A stretch of DNA of 12,695 nt from Chloroflexi bacterium UBA4733 (GTDB lineage: Bacteria > Chloroflexota > UBA4733), in contig DHIZ01000213.1 of assembly GCA_002404055.1 (NCBI GenBank), positions 18,368 to 31,062 of the forward strand. Direction: 5' to 3'. This document shows positions 6,548 to 12,695 of this stretch, piece after piece. Position 1 is the first letter of the stretch. Every line of letters begins with the position of its first letter. The notes below the pieces were generated by a model. It had not been told where the DNA came from and ran no database searches. It was given only the letters and a program-made list of their open reading frames with translations. Position numbers and translations under genes: made by a program.

Positions 6548-7913
6548 GGGCAGGAGCGCTTTCTACGCCGAACAGCCGCGGCCGCCGCACCGCGGGGAAG
6601 GCGGCCGCCACGCGCAAGAACGTTCTGGTGACGAAGATGGCAGAGAAGAGGCTGGTAATCACGCCGATGAAGAGCGTCAGGGCGAAGCCACGAATGGGAC
6701 CGGTGCCGAAGGCATAGAGCACGCCACAGGTCAGCATGGTGGAGACGTTGGAGTCTCGAATGGACGGCCAGGCCCGGTCGAAGGCCGCTTCCATGGCGGC
6801 GCGCAGCGACTTGCCGCTGCGCAGTTCCTCTTTCAGGCGCTCGAAGGTCAGCACGTTGGCGTCCACCGCCATACCGATGCTGAGGATGAAGCCGGCGGTA
6901 CCGGCCAGCGTCAGCGTCACGGGGATCCACTTGAAGATGGCGAATACCACCAGCGCATAGATGATCAGGGCCACGTCGGCCAGGATGCCGGGCAGCTTGT
7001 AGTACAGCAGCATGAAGGCCATGACGATCGCCAAGCCGATAATGCCGGCGACGATGCTGCGGTTGATGGAGTCCTGGCCCAGCGTCGGCCCGACCTCTTG
7101 CTGCTGGGCTATCACCATCGGCACCGGCAGAGCGCCGTACTTGATCTGCAACACGATGCGCTGCGCGTCCGCCAGCGCCATGCTGCCGCCGCTGATCTGG
7201 AAGTTGGCGCCGAACTGCTGCTGGATGACGGCGCTTTCCACCACGATGCGGTCCATCGTGATGGTCAGGTACTTCTGGACATTCTGCGACGTGTAGGCGC
7301 CCATCTTGTCGCCACCAGCCGACTTGAGGGTGACATCGACTATCGGCTGATTCAGATTGTCATAACCGACAGAGGCCGTCTGCACGTCCGAGCCGCCGAC
7401 GACCACCTGTGGAATGCCCAGTTGCTGGGGCGTCGGACAGCCCTGGGACGAGTTGGCAACGGATGGCAAGTGTCCGTCAGGAAATGGAATGGGGCAGCCG
7501 ACCGGCACCGCCGTGGCGTTCGTCGCCAGGAACTCCAGTTGCCCGGTCGAGCCGAAGAGTTTGATGGCCTCATCCGGGTTCTTCAAGCCCGGCAATTCCA
7601 CGATGATGCGATTGCTCCCGGCAAGTTGGATCACCGGTTCCGCGACACCCAGGCCGTTAATGCGATTCTCGATGACTCCCATCGCCGCTTGCATGGTGTC
7701 CGACGTCACCTTCTGCCCGGCGGCAGGTTGCGCTTGCAGGAGCACGGAGAGGCCCCCCTGCAGGTCCAGCCCCTCCTTAACAGCGATAGGCTTGTCGATA
7801 GTGATTCCGGCCCCCTCGAAATGAAAGCCAGGGTTGCCCGGCCAATCAATCCAGATAGCGGCAAGCGCCAGCAGCGCGATAAAAAAGAGCCGGATGCCGG
7901 TGGAACGCGTCAT
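6540..7913 (-). CDS. secD: Protein translocase subunit SecD
   Basis: The 457-residue protein is SecD. TM1 is about 8-22. The signature EGLDLQGGLSVLL (47-59) is followed by the periplasmic P1 domain (TMQAAMGVIENRINGLGVAE, NRIIVELPG) and a second periplasmic lobe ending near KYGALPVP (258-265). TM2-6 run from about 285 to 435 and carry the signature GMAVDANVLTFERLKEEL (347-364). With SecF it uses the proton gradient to pull exported proteins off SecYEG. An insert near 135-165 contains two cysteines (C140, C159) that could form a disulphide outside the membrane. The start ATG at 7913 has only a weak purine-rich GAGAAG immediately upstream. The divergent aldehyde dehydrogenase begins 77 bp away. 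Confidence 0.97.
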   Translation of the reverse strand: MTRSTGIRLFFIALLALAAIWIDWPGNPGFHFEGAGITIDKPIAVKEGLDLQGGLSVLLQAQPAAGQKVTSDTMQAAMGVIENRINGLGVAEPVIQLAGSNRIIVELPGLKNPDEAIKLFGSTGQLEFLATNATAVPVGCPIPFPDGHLPSVANSSQGCPTPQQLGIPQVVVGGSDVQTASVGYDNLNQPIVDVTLKSAGGDKMGAYTSQNVQKYLTITMDRIVVESAVIQQQFGANFQISGGSMALADAQRIVLQIKYGALPVPMVIAQQQEVGPTLGQDSINRSIVAGIIGLAIVMAFMLLYYKLPGILADVALIIYALVVFAIFKWIPVTLTLAGTAGFILSIGMAVDANVLTFERLKEELRSGKSLRAAMEAAFDRAWPSIRDSNVSTMLTCGVLYAFGTGPIRGFALTLFIGVITSLFSAIFVTRTFLRVAAAFPAVRRPRLFGVESAPAHA

Positions 7914-7990
7914 CTTCTCAGCTTTCCCGCGTCAGGCGTTACAATACTCATCATAGTAGCACCACACCCGCAGCAGAGAGGACTCCCCAC
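7914..7990. promoter_or_regulatory. Divergent promoter region, secD / aldehyde dehydrogenase
   Basis: This 77-bp gap must hold both 5' regions. On the plus strand, TACAAT (7940-7945) matches the -10 consensus five of six. On the minus strand, TATGAT (7955-7950) also matches five of six. Neither has a clear -35 at 16-18 nt. The two candidate -10 boxes are 4 bp apart, so polymerases at both would compete. GAGAGGA, 8 nt before the ATG at 7991, is the ribosome site of the dehydrogenase. Confidence 0.4.
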
Positions 7991-9445
7991 ATGGCCGTTG
8001 CAACCGCACCAACCTACCGCATGTTGATTGATGGCGCCTGGCGGGCAGGCTCGACCGGTCGGACCTTCACCGTTCGCAACCCGGCGACGGGGCAGCCGAT
8101 CGCCGAGGCGCCGGACGGCGGCCTCGACGACGTGCGTACCGCTGTCGAAGCTGCCCACCGCGCCTTCCCCGCCTGGGCGCACCTACCGGCCGATGGTCGC
8201 GCTGCCATCTTACACAAGGCCGCCACGCTCATGCGGGAACGGCAGGAGGAACTGGCCCGCCTGCTGACGATGGAGAACGGCAAGCCTATCGCCGAGTCGC
8301 GCGGCGAAGTCGCCACGTCTGCCTCCTTCCTGGACTGGAACGCCGAGGAGGCACGTCGGGCCTACGGTCAGGTAGTGCCCGCCGCGGCGCCGGACCGGCG
8401 CGTGCTTGTGCTGCGCCAGCCGGTGGGCGTCGTGGCCGCCATCACGCCCTGGAACTTCCCGCTCAGCATGCCCGCCCGCAAGGTGGCGCCGGCGCTGGCC
8501 GCCGGCTGTACAGTGGTGCTGCGTCCCTCGCGCGCCACGCCGCTGGTCGCTATCGAGACGTTCCGTATCCTGCAGGAGGCCGGCATCCCGGCCGGTGTCG
8601 CCAATATCGTCACCGGCACCAACTCGGCCGAAGCAGGACGGGAACTGGCCGAGCACCCGCTGGTCCGCAAGCTGACCTTCACCGGCTCGACCGAGGTTGG
8701 CAAGCAACTCATGCGCTATGCCGCCGGCACGATGAAGCGCGTCTCCTTCGAGCTGGGTGGCCACGCGCCGTTCATCGTCTTCGACGACGCCGATCTGGAG
8801 AAGGCCGCCCAGGCGGTGATTCTCTCCCGCTTCCGCAACGCCGGCCAGACCTGCATCTGCACCAACCGCCTCTTCGTGCAGCAAGGCATCGCCGAGCAGT
8901 TCTCCGCGCGCGTGGCCGAGCTGGCCCGCAACCTCAAGGTGGGGAACGGCCTGGAGTCCAACGTCCAGGTCGGCCCGCTGATCGACGAACGCGGCTACCA
9001 GAAAGTGGAGGAGCACGTCCAGGACGCTGTCGGTCACGGCGCCACGCTGCTGGCGGGCGGCCACCGCCTCTCCCCGGACGGGCTGCAGGGCTACTTTTAC
9101 GAGCCCACGGTACTCGGTAAGGTCACACCCGACATGCTGGTAATGCACGACGAGACCTTTGGCCCAGTGCTGCCGGTGATGCCGTTTGCCACTGAAGACG
9201 ATGCAATCCGCCTGGCCAACGATACGCCCTTCGGCCTGGCCGCTTACTTCTTCACGCGCGACATCGGTCGCGGCTTCCGCGTGGCGGAGGGGTTGGAGTA
9301 CGGCATTGTGGGCCTCAACGACCCGCTGCCGGTCGGACCGCACATACCGTTCGGCGGCTTCAAAGAGAGCGGCCTTGGCCGCGAGAACGGCGCCGAAGGT
9401 ATCCAACACTTCATGGAAGTGAAGGCACTGTCGATCGGGCTCTGA
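7991..9445 (+). CDS. Aldehyde dehydrogenase, succinate-semialdehyde dehydrogenase (GabD)-type
   Basis: The 484-residue enzyme is a full-length member of the aldehyde dehydrogenase superfamily. The oxyanion asparagine is N155 in PWNFP, the general base E254 in FELGG, the nucleophile C288 in NAGQTCICTNR, and the cofactor-holding glutamate E388 in ETFGPV. FRNAGQTCICTNR, the late PFGGFKESGLGRE and the ending MEVKALSIGL resemble SSADH/GabD. C288 and C290 form the CxC pair that acts as a redox switch in human SSADH. The reaction would be aldehyde plus NAD(P)+ to acid; succinate semialdehyde is the best guess, not proven. The usual KPAE-type cofactor stretch reads RPSR (178-181), which is unusual. 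No gabT-like aminotransferase is nearby. A good Shine-Dalgarno (GAGAGGA, 8 nt) supports the start. Confidence 0.95.
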   Translation: MAVATAPTYRMLIDGAWRAGSTGRTFTVRNPATGQPIAEAPDGGLDDVRTAVEAAHRAFPAWAHLPADGRAAILHKAATLMRERQEELARLLTMENGKPIAESRGEVATSASFLDWNAEEARRAYGQVVPAAAPDRRVLVLRQPVGVVAAITPWNFPLSMPARKVAPALAAGCTVVLRPSRATPLVAIETFRILQEAGIPAGVANIVTGTNSAEAGRELAEHPLVRKLTFTGSTEVGKQLMRYAAGTMKRVSFELGGHAPFIVFDDADLEKAAQAVILSRFRNAGQTCICTNRLFVQQGIAEQFSARVAELARNLKVGNGLESNVQVGPLIDERGYQKVEEHVQDAVGHGATLLAGGHRLSPDGLQGYFYEPTVLGKVTPDMLVMHDETFGPVLPVMPFATEDDAIRLANDTPFGLAAYFFTRDIGRGFRVAEGLEYGIVGLNDPLPVGPHIPFGGFKESGLGRENGAEGIQHFMEVKALSIGL

Positions 9446-9475
9446 GGAGGCCGTTCTGCGCGCCATGAGGACGGT

Positions 9476-10371
9476 GTGCCACGCCCCCGCTCGCCTTAGG
9501 ACTGGTCCTGACAGCCGCCCTCTTTCACGCCGCCTGGAACCGTATCCTGCACGACACGGAGGACCGGATCGCCACGATGGCGGTGGCCGGCCTGGTGGCG
9601 GGCGTCGGGCTGATCCCGGCGATCGTCCTGGCGCCGCCGGTGGCGGTCTGGCCCTACGTCGTGCCATCGGCACTGGCGGAGACCGCCTACGCCGTCTGCC
9701 TGGCGGCTGCCTATCGCCGCGGCGCGCTGTCGCTGGCCTACCCGATTGGACGCGGCACGGCGCCCCTACTCGTCACGCTCGGCGGCTGGTTAGGACCCGC
9801 GCAAGAATAACTCTTGCAGTTTTTCCCGCCATCCCTCCTGGTAGCGGCGCTGACAGTGACAGGGTTATTGCTGCGCGGCTCCTTAGTGCTGACACAGCGG
9901 CCCACGCCCCAGACCGTCGCGGCCGCGCTCGCTCTGGTCACCGGCCTCGTCCTCGTCGCAACAGCCGGCCAGCATAAAACGCAGCGCGCCGCCATCGGTT
10001 TTGCCCTGCTCACCGGCGTCTGCATTGCCGGCTACTCGCTCATTGATGCCCGCGCCGTGCGCCAGGCCTCGCCGGCTGCCTATCTCGGCGTGGTGATGGC
10101 GCTGCAGGGGGTATTCCTCCTGTTCCTCATGCGAGGCGACCGTCGGCGTCTGCATCGCGCGCTCCGTCCCGGCCTTCTCGTTGCTGTCGGCTCTACCGCA
10201 GCCTACCTGCTCGTCCTCTTTGCCTTTCAGCGCGCCCCCGCCGGCCGCGTCTCCACCCTGCGCGAGATCTCCGTCCTCATCGGCCTGCTGATCGCCCGAG
10301 AGCGGTCGGGACCGAGCGTGTGGCTTGGCGCCGCGTTGGTCGTGACGGGCGCGGTGCTGGCAGCCGTGTAG
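9476..10371 (+). pseudogene. DMT/EamA-family transporter pseudogene
   Basis: The translated remnant is a ten-helix drug/metabolite transporter with two EamA repeats. The first repeat starts at LALGLVLTAALFHAAWNRIL and continues through AYRRGALSLAYPIGRGTAPL. The second runs from QRAAIGFALLTGVCIAGYSL through SVWLGAALVVTGAVLAAV to a TAG at 10369. Three lesions are visible. No usable start lies in frame at the 5' end: the GTG at 9476 would read into the gene only if the C5 run at 9484-9488 were C6. An in-frame TAA at 9808-9810 interrupts the middle. The penultimate helix (VLIGLLIARERSG) looks about four residues short. Frame is otherwise kept, so decay is recent. It sits about 30 bp after the dehydrogenase on the same strand. 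Two separate short proteins are possible but unlikely to be functional. Confidence 0.8.
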
Positions 10372-10405
10372 GTACGTGCCCTGGATGGACGCCGCGCCCG
10401 TCCCC

Positions 10406-10510
10406 GGCGACTGAAGTCGCGGGCTAGAACGAGCGAAGCCCGCCTTCGCGGGCTGGGAACGAGTCCGCGAAGGCGGACTTGGCCCGAAGGTAGCCGCGAC
10501 TTCAGTCGCC
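10406..10510. repeat. Palindromic hairpin repeat, copy 2 (four-hairpin element)
   Basis: The element has terminal arms GGCGACTGAAGTCGCGGGCT and its near-exact complement (10406-10426 and 10491-10510, differing by one base). It can fold as four successive hairpins: GCGACT-GA-AGTCGC, AGCCCGC-CTTC-GCGGGCT (10437-10454), AGTCCGC-GAAG-GCGGACT (10462-10479), and GCGACT-TC-AGTCGC. Arms and the third hairpin match the copy at 4758-4898, while the second hairpin is specific to this copy. It lies 35 bp after the transporter pseudogene and could end its transcript. Confidence 0.8.
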
Positions 10511-10568
10511 AGGCGCGCCCCACCACCCGCGTCGGGAATCCACTCGAACTTGCTGGATGCACCACTAA

Positions 10569-10607
10569 AGCAGGCTAAGGGAAGTCGGATGCGCGGTCTA
10601 GCCTGCT
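10569..10607. repeat. 9-bp perfect inverted repeat overlapping the 166-bp element
   Basis: AGCAGGCTA (10569-10577) is complementary to TAGCCTGCT (10599-10607), with a 21-nt loop. The right arm lies almost wholly inside the left 21-bp arm of the element at 10600-10765, so the two pairings are mutually exclusive. No T-run follows, which argues against a plain intrinsic terminator. Confidence 0.5.
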
Positions 10608-10765
10608 GATGGAAGTTGTCAATTTGCTCCAGGGTTTCGCCGGTTCGGCGGCCCCGCCACCGCCGCTAGCCCGCTTCAGCGGGCTTCGCTTGCTTAAGCC
10701 GTGCGGTTTACCGCTCGGCCACACCCCAAACCCGGAAATACCAAGACAACTTCCATCAGCAGGCT
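10600..10765. repeat. 166-bp structured element with perfect 21-bp inverted repeats
   Basis: A 21-nt arm beginning AGCCTGCTGATGG (10600-10620) is repeated as its exact complement at 10745-10765, closing a 124-nt interior. The interior holds a hairpin AGCCCGC-TTCA-GCGGGCT (10668-10685), a GCGGTTTACCGC hairpin on its right and a GC-rich GGCGG/CCGCC stem on its left. GGGTTT (10632-10637) could also pair with AAACCC (10729-10734) as an inner closing stem. The right arm ends 2 bp from the terminal repeat of the adjacent insertion sequence. No convincing protein frame is present. A nonautonomous mobile element, an IS target palindrome and a structured RNA are all possible. Confidence 0.7.
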
Positions 10766-10767
10766 TG

Positions 10768-10807
10768 GTATTCGTGGCCCGCCCGTTCAGGTAGCTGTTG
10801 GCGAAAT
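10768..10807 (+). repeat. IS left terminal inverted repeat
   Basis: It reads inward as GTATTCGTGGCCCGCCCGTT followed by CAGGTAGCTGTTGGCGAAAT. It ends 2 bp before the complement of the transposase stop codon (10810-10812). Confidence 0.9.
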
Positions 10808-10809
10808 GG

Positions 10810-12495
10810 TCATAGGGGTGTTGGTGCTGCGGAGGCCATGAGGGCGGCGAAGGGCGAGGGTGGGCGCGGGGTGGGATTGGGATGGCTGGTGCGTTCCCAG
10901 AGGCGGCAGACGTTGATGGCAGCGGCCGTGACAACGCCCTGGAGATGAGCTTTGGCTTGGCCGCGATAGCGCAAGTGGCGCAGGTCATAGGTGTGGGTCG
11001 CGTGGGCGATGGTCCCTTCCACGCCAGCGCGTGCGGCATAGGTCTGCTGAAAAGCTGGGGTCTGTTCACGCTGGCGGGCGGCTTGGAGGGCGACGTGTTG
11101 TGCCTGGGGACGGATGGTCAGGGTGCGCGGGTTGGCAGCGGCGCCCGTGCAGCGGGCGCGATCGGCGCAGTCCAGGCAGTCGTGCTTGGCGAAGGCCACT
11201 TTGATCACGGCGTCGCCGTAGTCGTTGTGGGTGGGACACCAGGTGGTGCTCGTGCGGCCGTTGGGGCAGGTGACCGTCTGCTCGTCCCAGGCGATGGCAA
11301 AGTGCGGCAGGTCAAAGCCGTCGGCGCGGCGCGCCTGCCAACTGCTGTCCTGGGGCACTGGTCCCACGAGCGTGATGCCGTGCTGCTGACTGGTCACCAG
11401 ATGGGCGGCATCGGTATACCCCCCATCGACGATGTGCTCCTTGGGCGCCAGCCCTTTGTGCACCAGGGCGGTTTGGACGGAGATTGTGACGGCACTGTCG
11501 GCGGTGGTGCTCGGTGTCGTCACCACATGGGTGATCAGGCGCGGGCGGTCGGGGTCGCAGGTTTCCGTCAGGTGTGTCTTGTAGCCCACCCAACTGGTGG
11601 TGCGCTTGGTGCTGAAACGCGCCTCCAGATCATACGGGGAGCGGATCAACTGGGCGGCGGGCGGCAGGTCCGTAGGCGTTCGCCAGGAGACTCGGCCTGT
11701 CTCATCTGGGGCGTAGTATTGCTGCAACCAGACGAGCCGCAGCGTCTCCACCGTCGCCAGCGTCGCCAGCCAGGGCGGCGCCTCTGGCCCCGTGACCAAC
11801 CCATAGAACACGATCCCATCAGCGCCCACTTGCTCGGCCAACTGCTCCCGTTCGCCCGCTTTGCGGGACAGCCGCCAGGTGGTGAGTGGTCGCTCGTAGC
11901 GCTCGCGCCAGGCCGCTGGCACGTGCGCCAGCAGCCATGTCGGCGTCGCTTCCGCCACATGGTCCAGTGCCTGACGCAGGGTCTCGCCCACCAGATGCAA
12001 CCGATTGAGTCCCTGGATGCTCGCCCGCCGACGCCCGCAGGGCGGCCGCTGGGTCGCATCGGTGCGTTGCCGCCCGCTGGCCCCCAGCCAATCCCGCTCG
12101 GCACAGTGGCTCAACAGCCGGTCCAGCAGCCGCTCCTCCACTCCTCCTGCCAGCAGCCGCTCCCGAAACTCGCAGAGCACCGAGAAATCGAAACCAGGAT
12201 CACCGAGCGGCAGCCCCAAGGCATACTTCCAATCAATCCGTCCGCACACCTGCTCCGCCGCCTGCCGATCCGTCAGCCCTTCCGCAAACTGCAGGACCGT
12301 CACCAGCGCCAGACGCCAGGGCGCCACCGCCGGCTGGCCGCGCTGTGGGTACAACGCCGCAAAGTCCGTGTCGGTGTAGAGCGCCGCCAGTTCGTCCCGC
12401 AGCCACATCGCCAGACTGCCTTTGCGGAACGCCCGTCGCGCCACCCGCACCGTCTCCTCGGGAATCACGCCCAACGGTGCTGCTCGCAGCGACAT
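10810..12495 (-). CDS. IS1182-family DDE transposase
   Basis: The 561-residue protein has the layout of IS1182 transposases. An N-terminal DUF772-type region (about 45-140: APWRLALVTVLQFAEGLTDR, FDFSVLCEFRERL) is followed by a DDE catalytic domain. Candidate acidic residues are D146 in RTDAT, D357 in HIVDGGY and E493 in AGVEGT. A cysteine cluster (C440, C443, C449 in CLDCADRARC) lies before the last acid, as is typical. It catalyses cut-and-paste movement of the surrounding element. The segment after D146 (TQRPPCGRRRASIQG) does not resemble the THVLAAVR-like stretch I expect in relatives. It may reflect two compensating frameshifts at about 12013-12055, which could inactivate the enzyme. ATG at 12495 is preferred over an in-frame ATG at 12534 because GGGAGG lies 5 nt before it. 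Confidence 0.92.
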   Translation of the reverse strand: MSLRAAPLGVIPEETVRVARRAFRKGSLAMWLRDELAALYTDTDFAALYPQRGQPAVAPWRLALVTVLQFAEGLTDRQAAEQVCGRIDWKYALGLPLGDPGFDFSVLCEFRERLLAGGVEERLLDRLLSHCAERDWLGASGRQRTDATQRPPCGRRRASIQGLNRLHLVGETLRQALDHVAEATPTWLLAHVPAAWRERYERPLTTWRLSRKAGEREQLAEQVGADGIVFYGLVTGPEAPPWLATLATVETLRLVWLQQYYAPDETGRVSWRTPTDLPPAAQLIRSPYDLEARFSTKRTTSWVGYKTHLTETCDPDRPRLITHVVTTPSTTADSAVTISVQTALVHKGLAPKEHIVDGGYTDAAHLVTSQQHGITLVGPVPQDSSWQARRADGFDLPHFAIAWDEQTVTCPNGRTSTTWCPTHNDYGDAVIKVAFAKHDCLDCADRARCTGAAANPRTLTIRPQAQHVALQAARQREQTPAFQQTYAARAGVEGTIAHATHTYDLRHLRYRGQAKAHLQGVVTAAAINVCRLWERTSHPNPTPRPPSPFAALMASAAPTPL

Positions 12496-12517
12496 GGTTG
12501 CCTCCCGTCTCTCTCCT

Positions 12518-12532
12518 GTGCCGTCCCGGCAC
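12518..12532 (-). promoter_or_regulatory. Small hairpin in the transposase leader
   Basis: GTGCCG-TCC-CGGCAC forms a 6-bp stem with a 3-nt loop just upstream of the ribosome site GGGAGG of the transposase. Leader hairpins in IS elements sometimes limit translation from read-through transcripts. This one does not overlap the Shine-Dalgarno, so its effect is uncertain. Confidence 0.3.
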
Positions 12533-12655
12533 ACCTTCGGATGGTACCCCAGTCGCCACTCCGCCTAGCCCCTGCTACGACCGACCGCCCACAAATTGCG
12601 TCCCCCGCCGCGAAACCATCCATCCTCCGCTCACTTCGCCCACCGGGTAACTCCG

Positions 12656-12695
12656 ATTTCGCCAACAGCTACGTAAACGGGCGGGCTACGAATAC
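12656..12695 (-). repeat. IS right terminal inverted repeat
   Basis: Read inward on the minus strand it is GTATTCGTAGCCCGCCCGTT followed by TACGTAGCTGTTGGCGAAAT, differing from the left copy at three positions. The outer base is the last base of the window, so the repeat could extend further. Confidence 0.9.

Larger units (their letters stand above)
10768..12695 (-). mobile_element. IS1182-family insertion sequence (about 1.93 kb)
   Basis: Terminal inverted repeats of 40 bp (10768-10807 and 12656-12695) match at 37 positions, differing at positions 9, 21 and 23 from the tip. They start GTATTCGT at the outer ends and enclose one transposase gene that fills most of the interval. Length and one-gene structure fit IS1182. 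The right tip coincides with the end of the window, so its flank and any target duplication cannot be examined. On the left it abuts the 166-bp inverted-repeat element. Confidence 0.9.

Noticed and set aside
6261..8027. Long plus-strand open frame (about 588 codons) opposite secD and secF
   Set aside because: It lies antisense to two unmistakable genes, and its translation is rich in H, R, Q and D with no domain. It is a by-product of GC-rich third positions in secD and secF.
8210..9673. Long minus-strand open frame (about 487 codons) opposite the aldehyde dehydrogenase
   Set aside because: It mirrors the dehydrogenase codons, has no recognisable motif, and extends into the transporter pseudogene.
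10406..10510. Simple intrinsic terminator for the transporter
   Set aside because: There are strong stems but no T-run on either strand, and the same arms recur at 4758-4898, so a mobile or repeat origin explains it better, although it may still stop transcription.
10629..10732. tRNA-Leu/Ser-like string on the minus strand (GTGGCCGAGCGGT followed by CTTAAGC)
   Set aside because: The D-arm-like start is suggestive, but the bases flanking CTTAAGC do not form an anticodon stem, there is no GGTTCRANYCC T-loop, and no acceptor stem with CCA closes it. It is better read as part of the 166-bp hairpin element.
10575..11069. Minus-strand frame crossing the IS left end
   Set aside because: It overlaps the 3' end of the transposase in a different frame and runs through the terminal repeat and the hairpin element; the translation is proline- and serine-rich without a domain.

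Overview
The window is GC-rich bacterial chromosomal DNA with short intergenic gaps and Shine-Dalgarno-led genes. The most likely source is a member of the Chloroflexota (Thermomicrobia/Sphaerobacter-like or a related metagenomic lineage). This is an inference from recollection of the two uncharacterised proteins at 3675-4440, the GCGACTGAAGTCGC hairpin repeats and the long IS1182-type transposase; nothing in the window proves the taxonomy.

Layout. (1) 1-2976, minus strand: a flavin-reductase-domain protein, an M28 metallopeptidase with a PA insert, and a Gfo/Idh/MocA oxidoreductase that runs off the left edge. The last two are 13 bp apart and probably co-transcribed. (2) 2977-3674: non-coding, with a candidate promoter and a badly decayed helix-turn-helix-like remnant. 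(3) 3675-4440, minus strand: an overlapping pair of uncharacterised genes (78 aa, then about 191 aa with two histidine clusters). A small MerT-like membrane protein gene (4521-4727) diverges from it. (4) 4758-4898: first copy of a palindromic hairpin repeat. (5) 4942-7913, minus strand: the operon secD-secF-tenI-like (8 bp overlap, then a 16 bp gap), joining the SecDF translocon motor to a thiamine-pathway TIM-barrel protein. (6) 7991-9445, plus strand, divergent from secD: an intact aldehyde dehydrogenase of the succinate-semialdehyde dehydrogenase type. It is followed by a DMT/EamA transporter pseudogene with several lesions. (7) 10372-10767: a gene-free stretch holding the second hairpin repeat, a 9-bp inverted repeat and a 166-bp element bounded by perfect 21-bp inverted repeats. 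(8) 10768-12695: an IS1182-family insertion sequence with 40-bp terminal inverted repeats (37/40 match). Its outer tip coincides with the end of the window.

The housekeeping part (secDF, tenI-like) is conserved and clean. The flanks show turnover: two pseudogenes, two nonautonomous-looking palindromic repeats, an IS, and a large structured inverted repeat directly beside it. The best candidates for something undescribed are the 166-bp element at 10600-10765 and the two-gene module at 3675-4440. Neither can be assigned a function from sequence alone.
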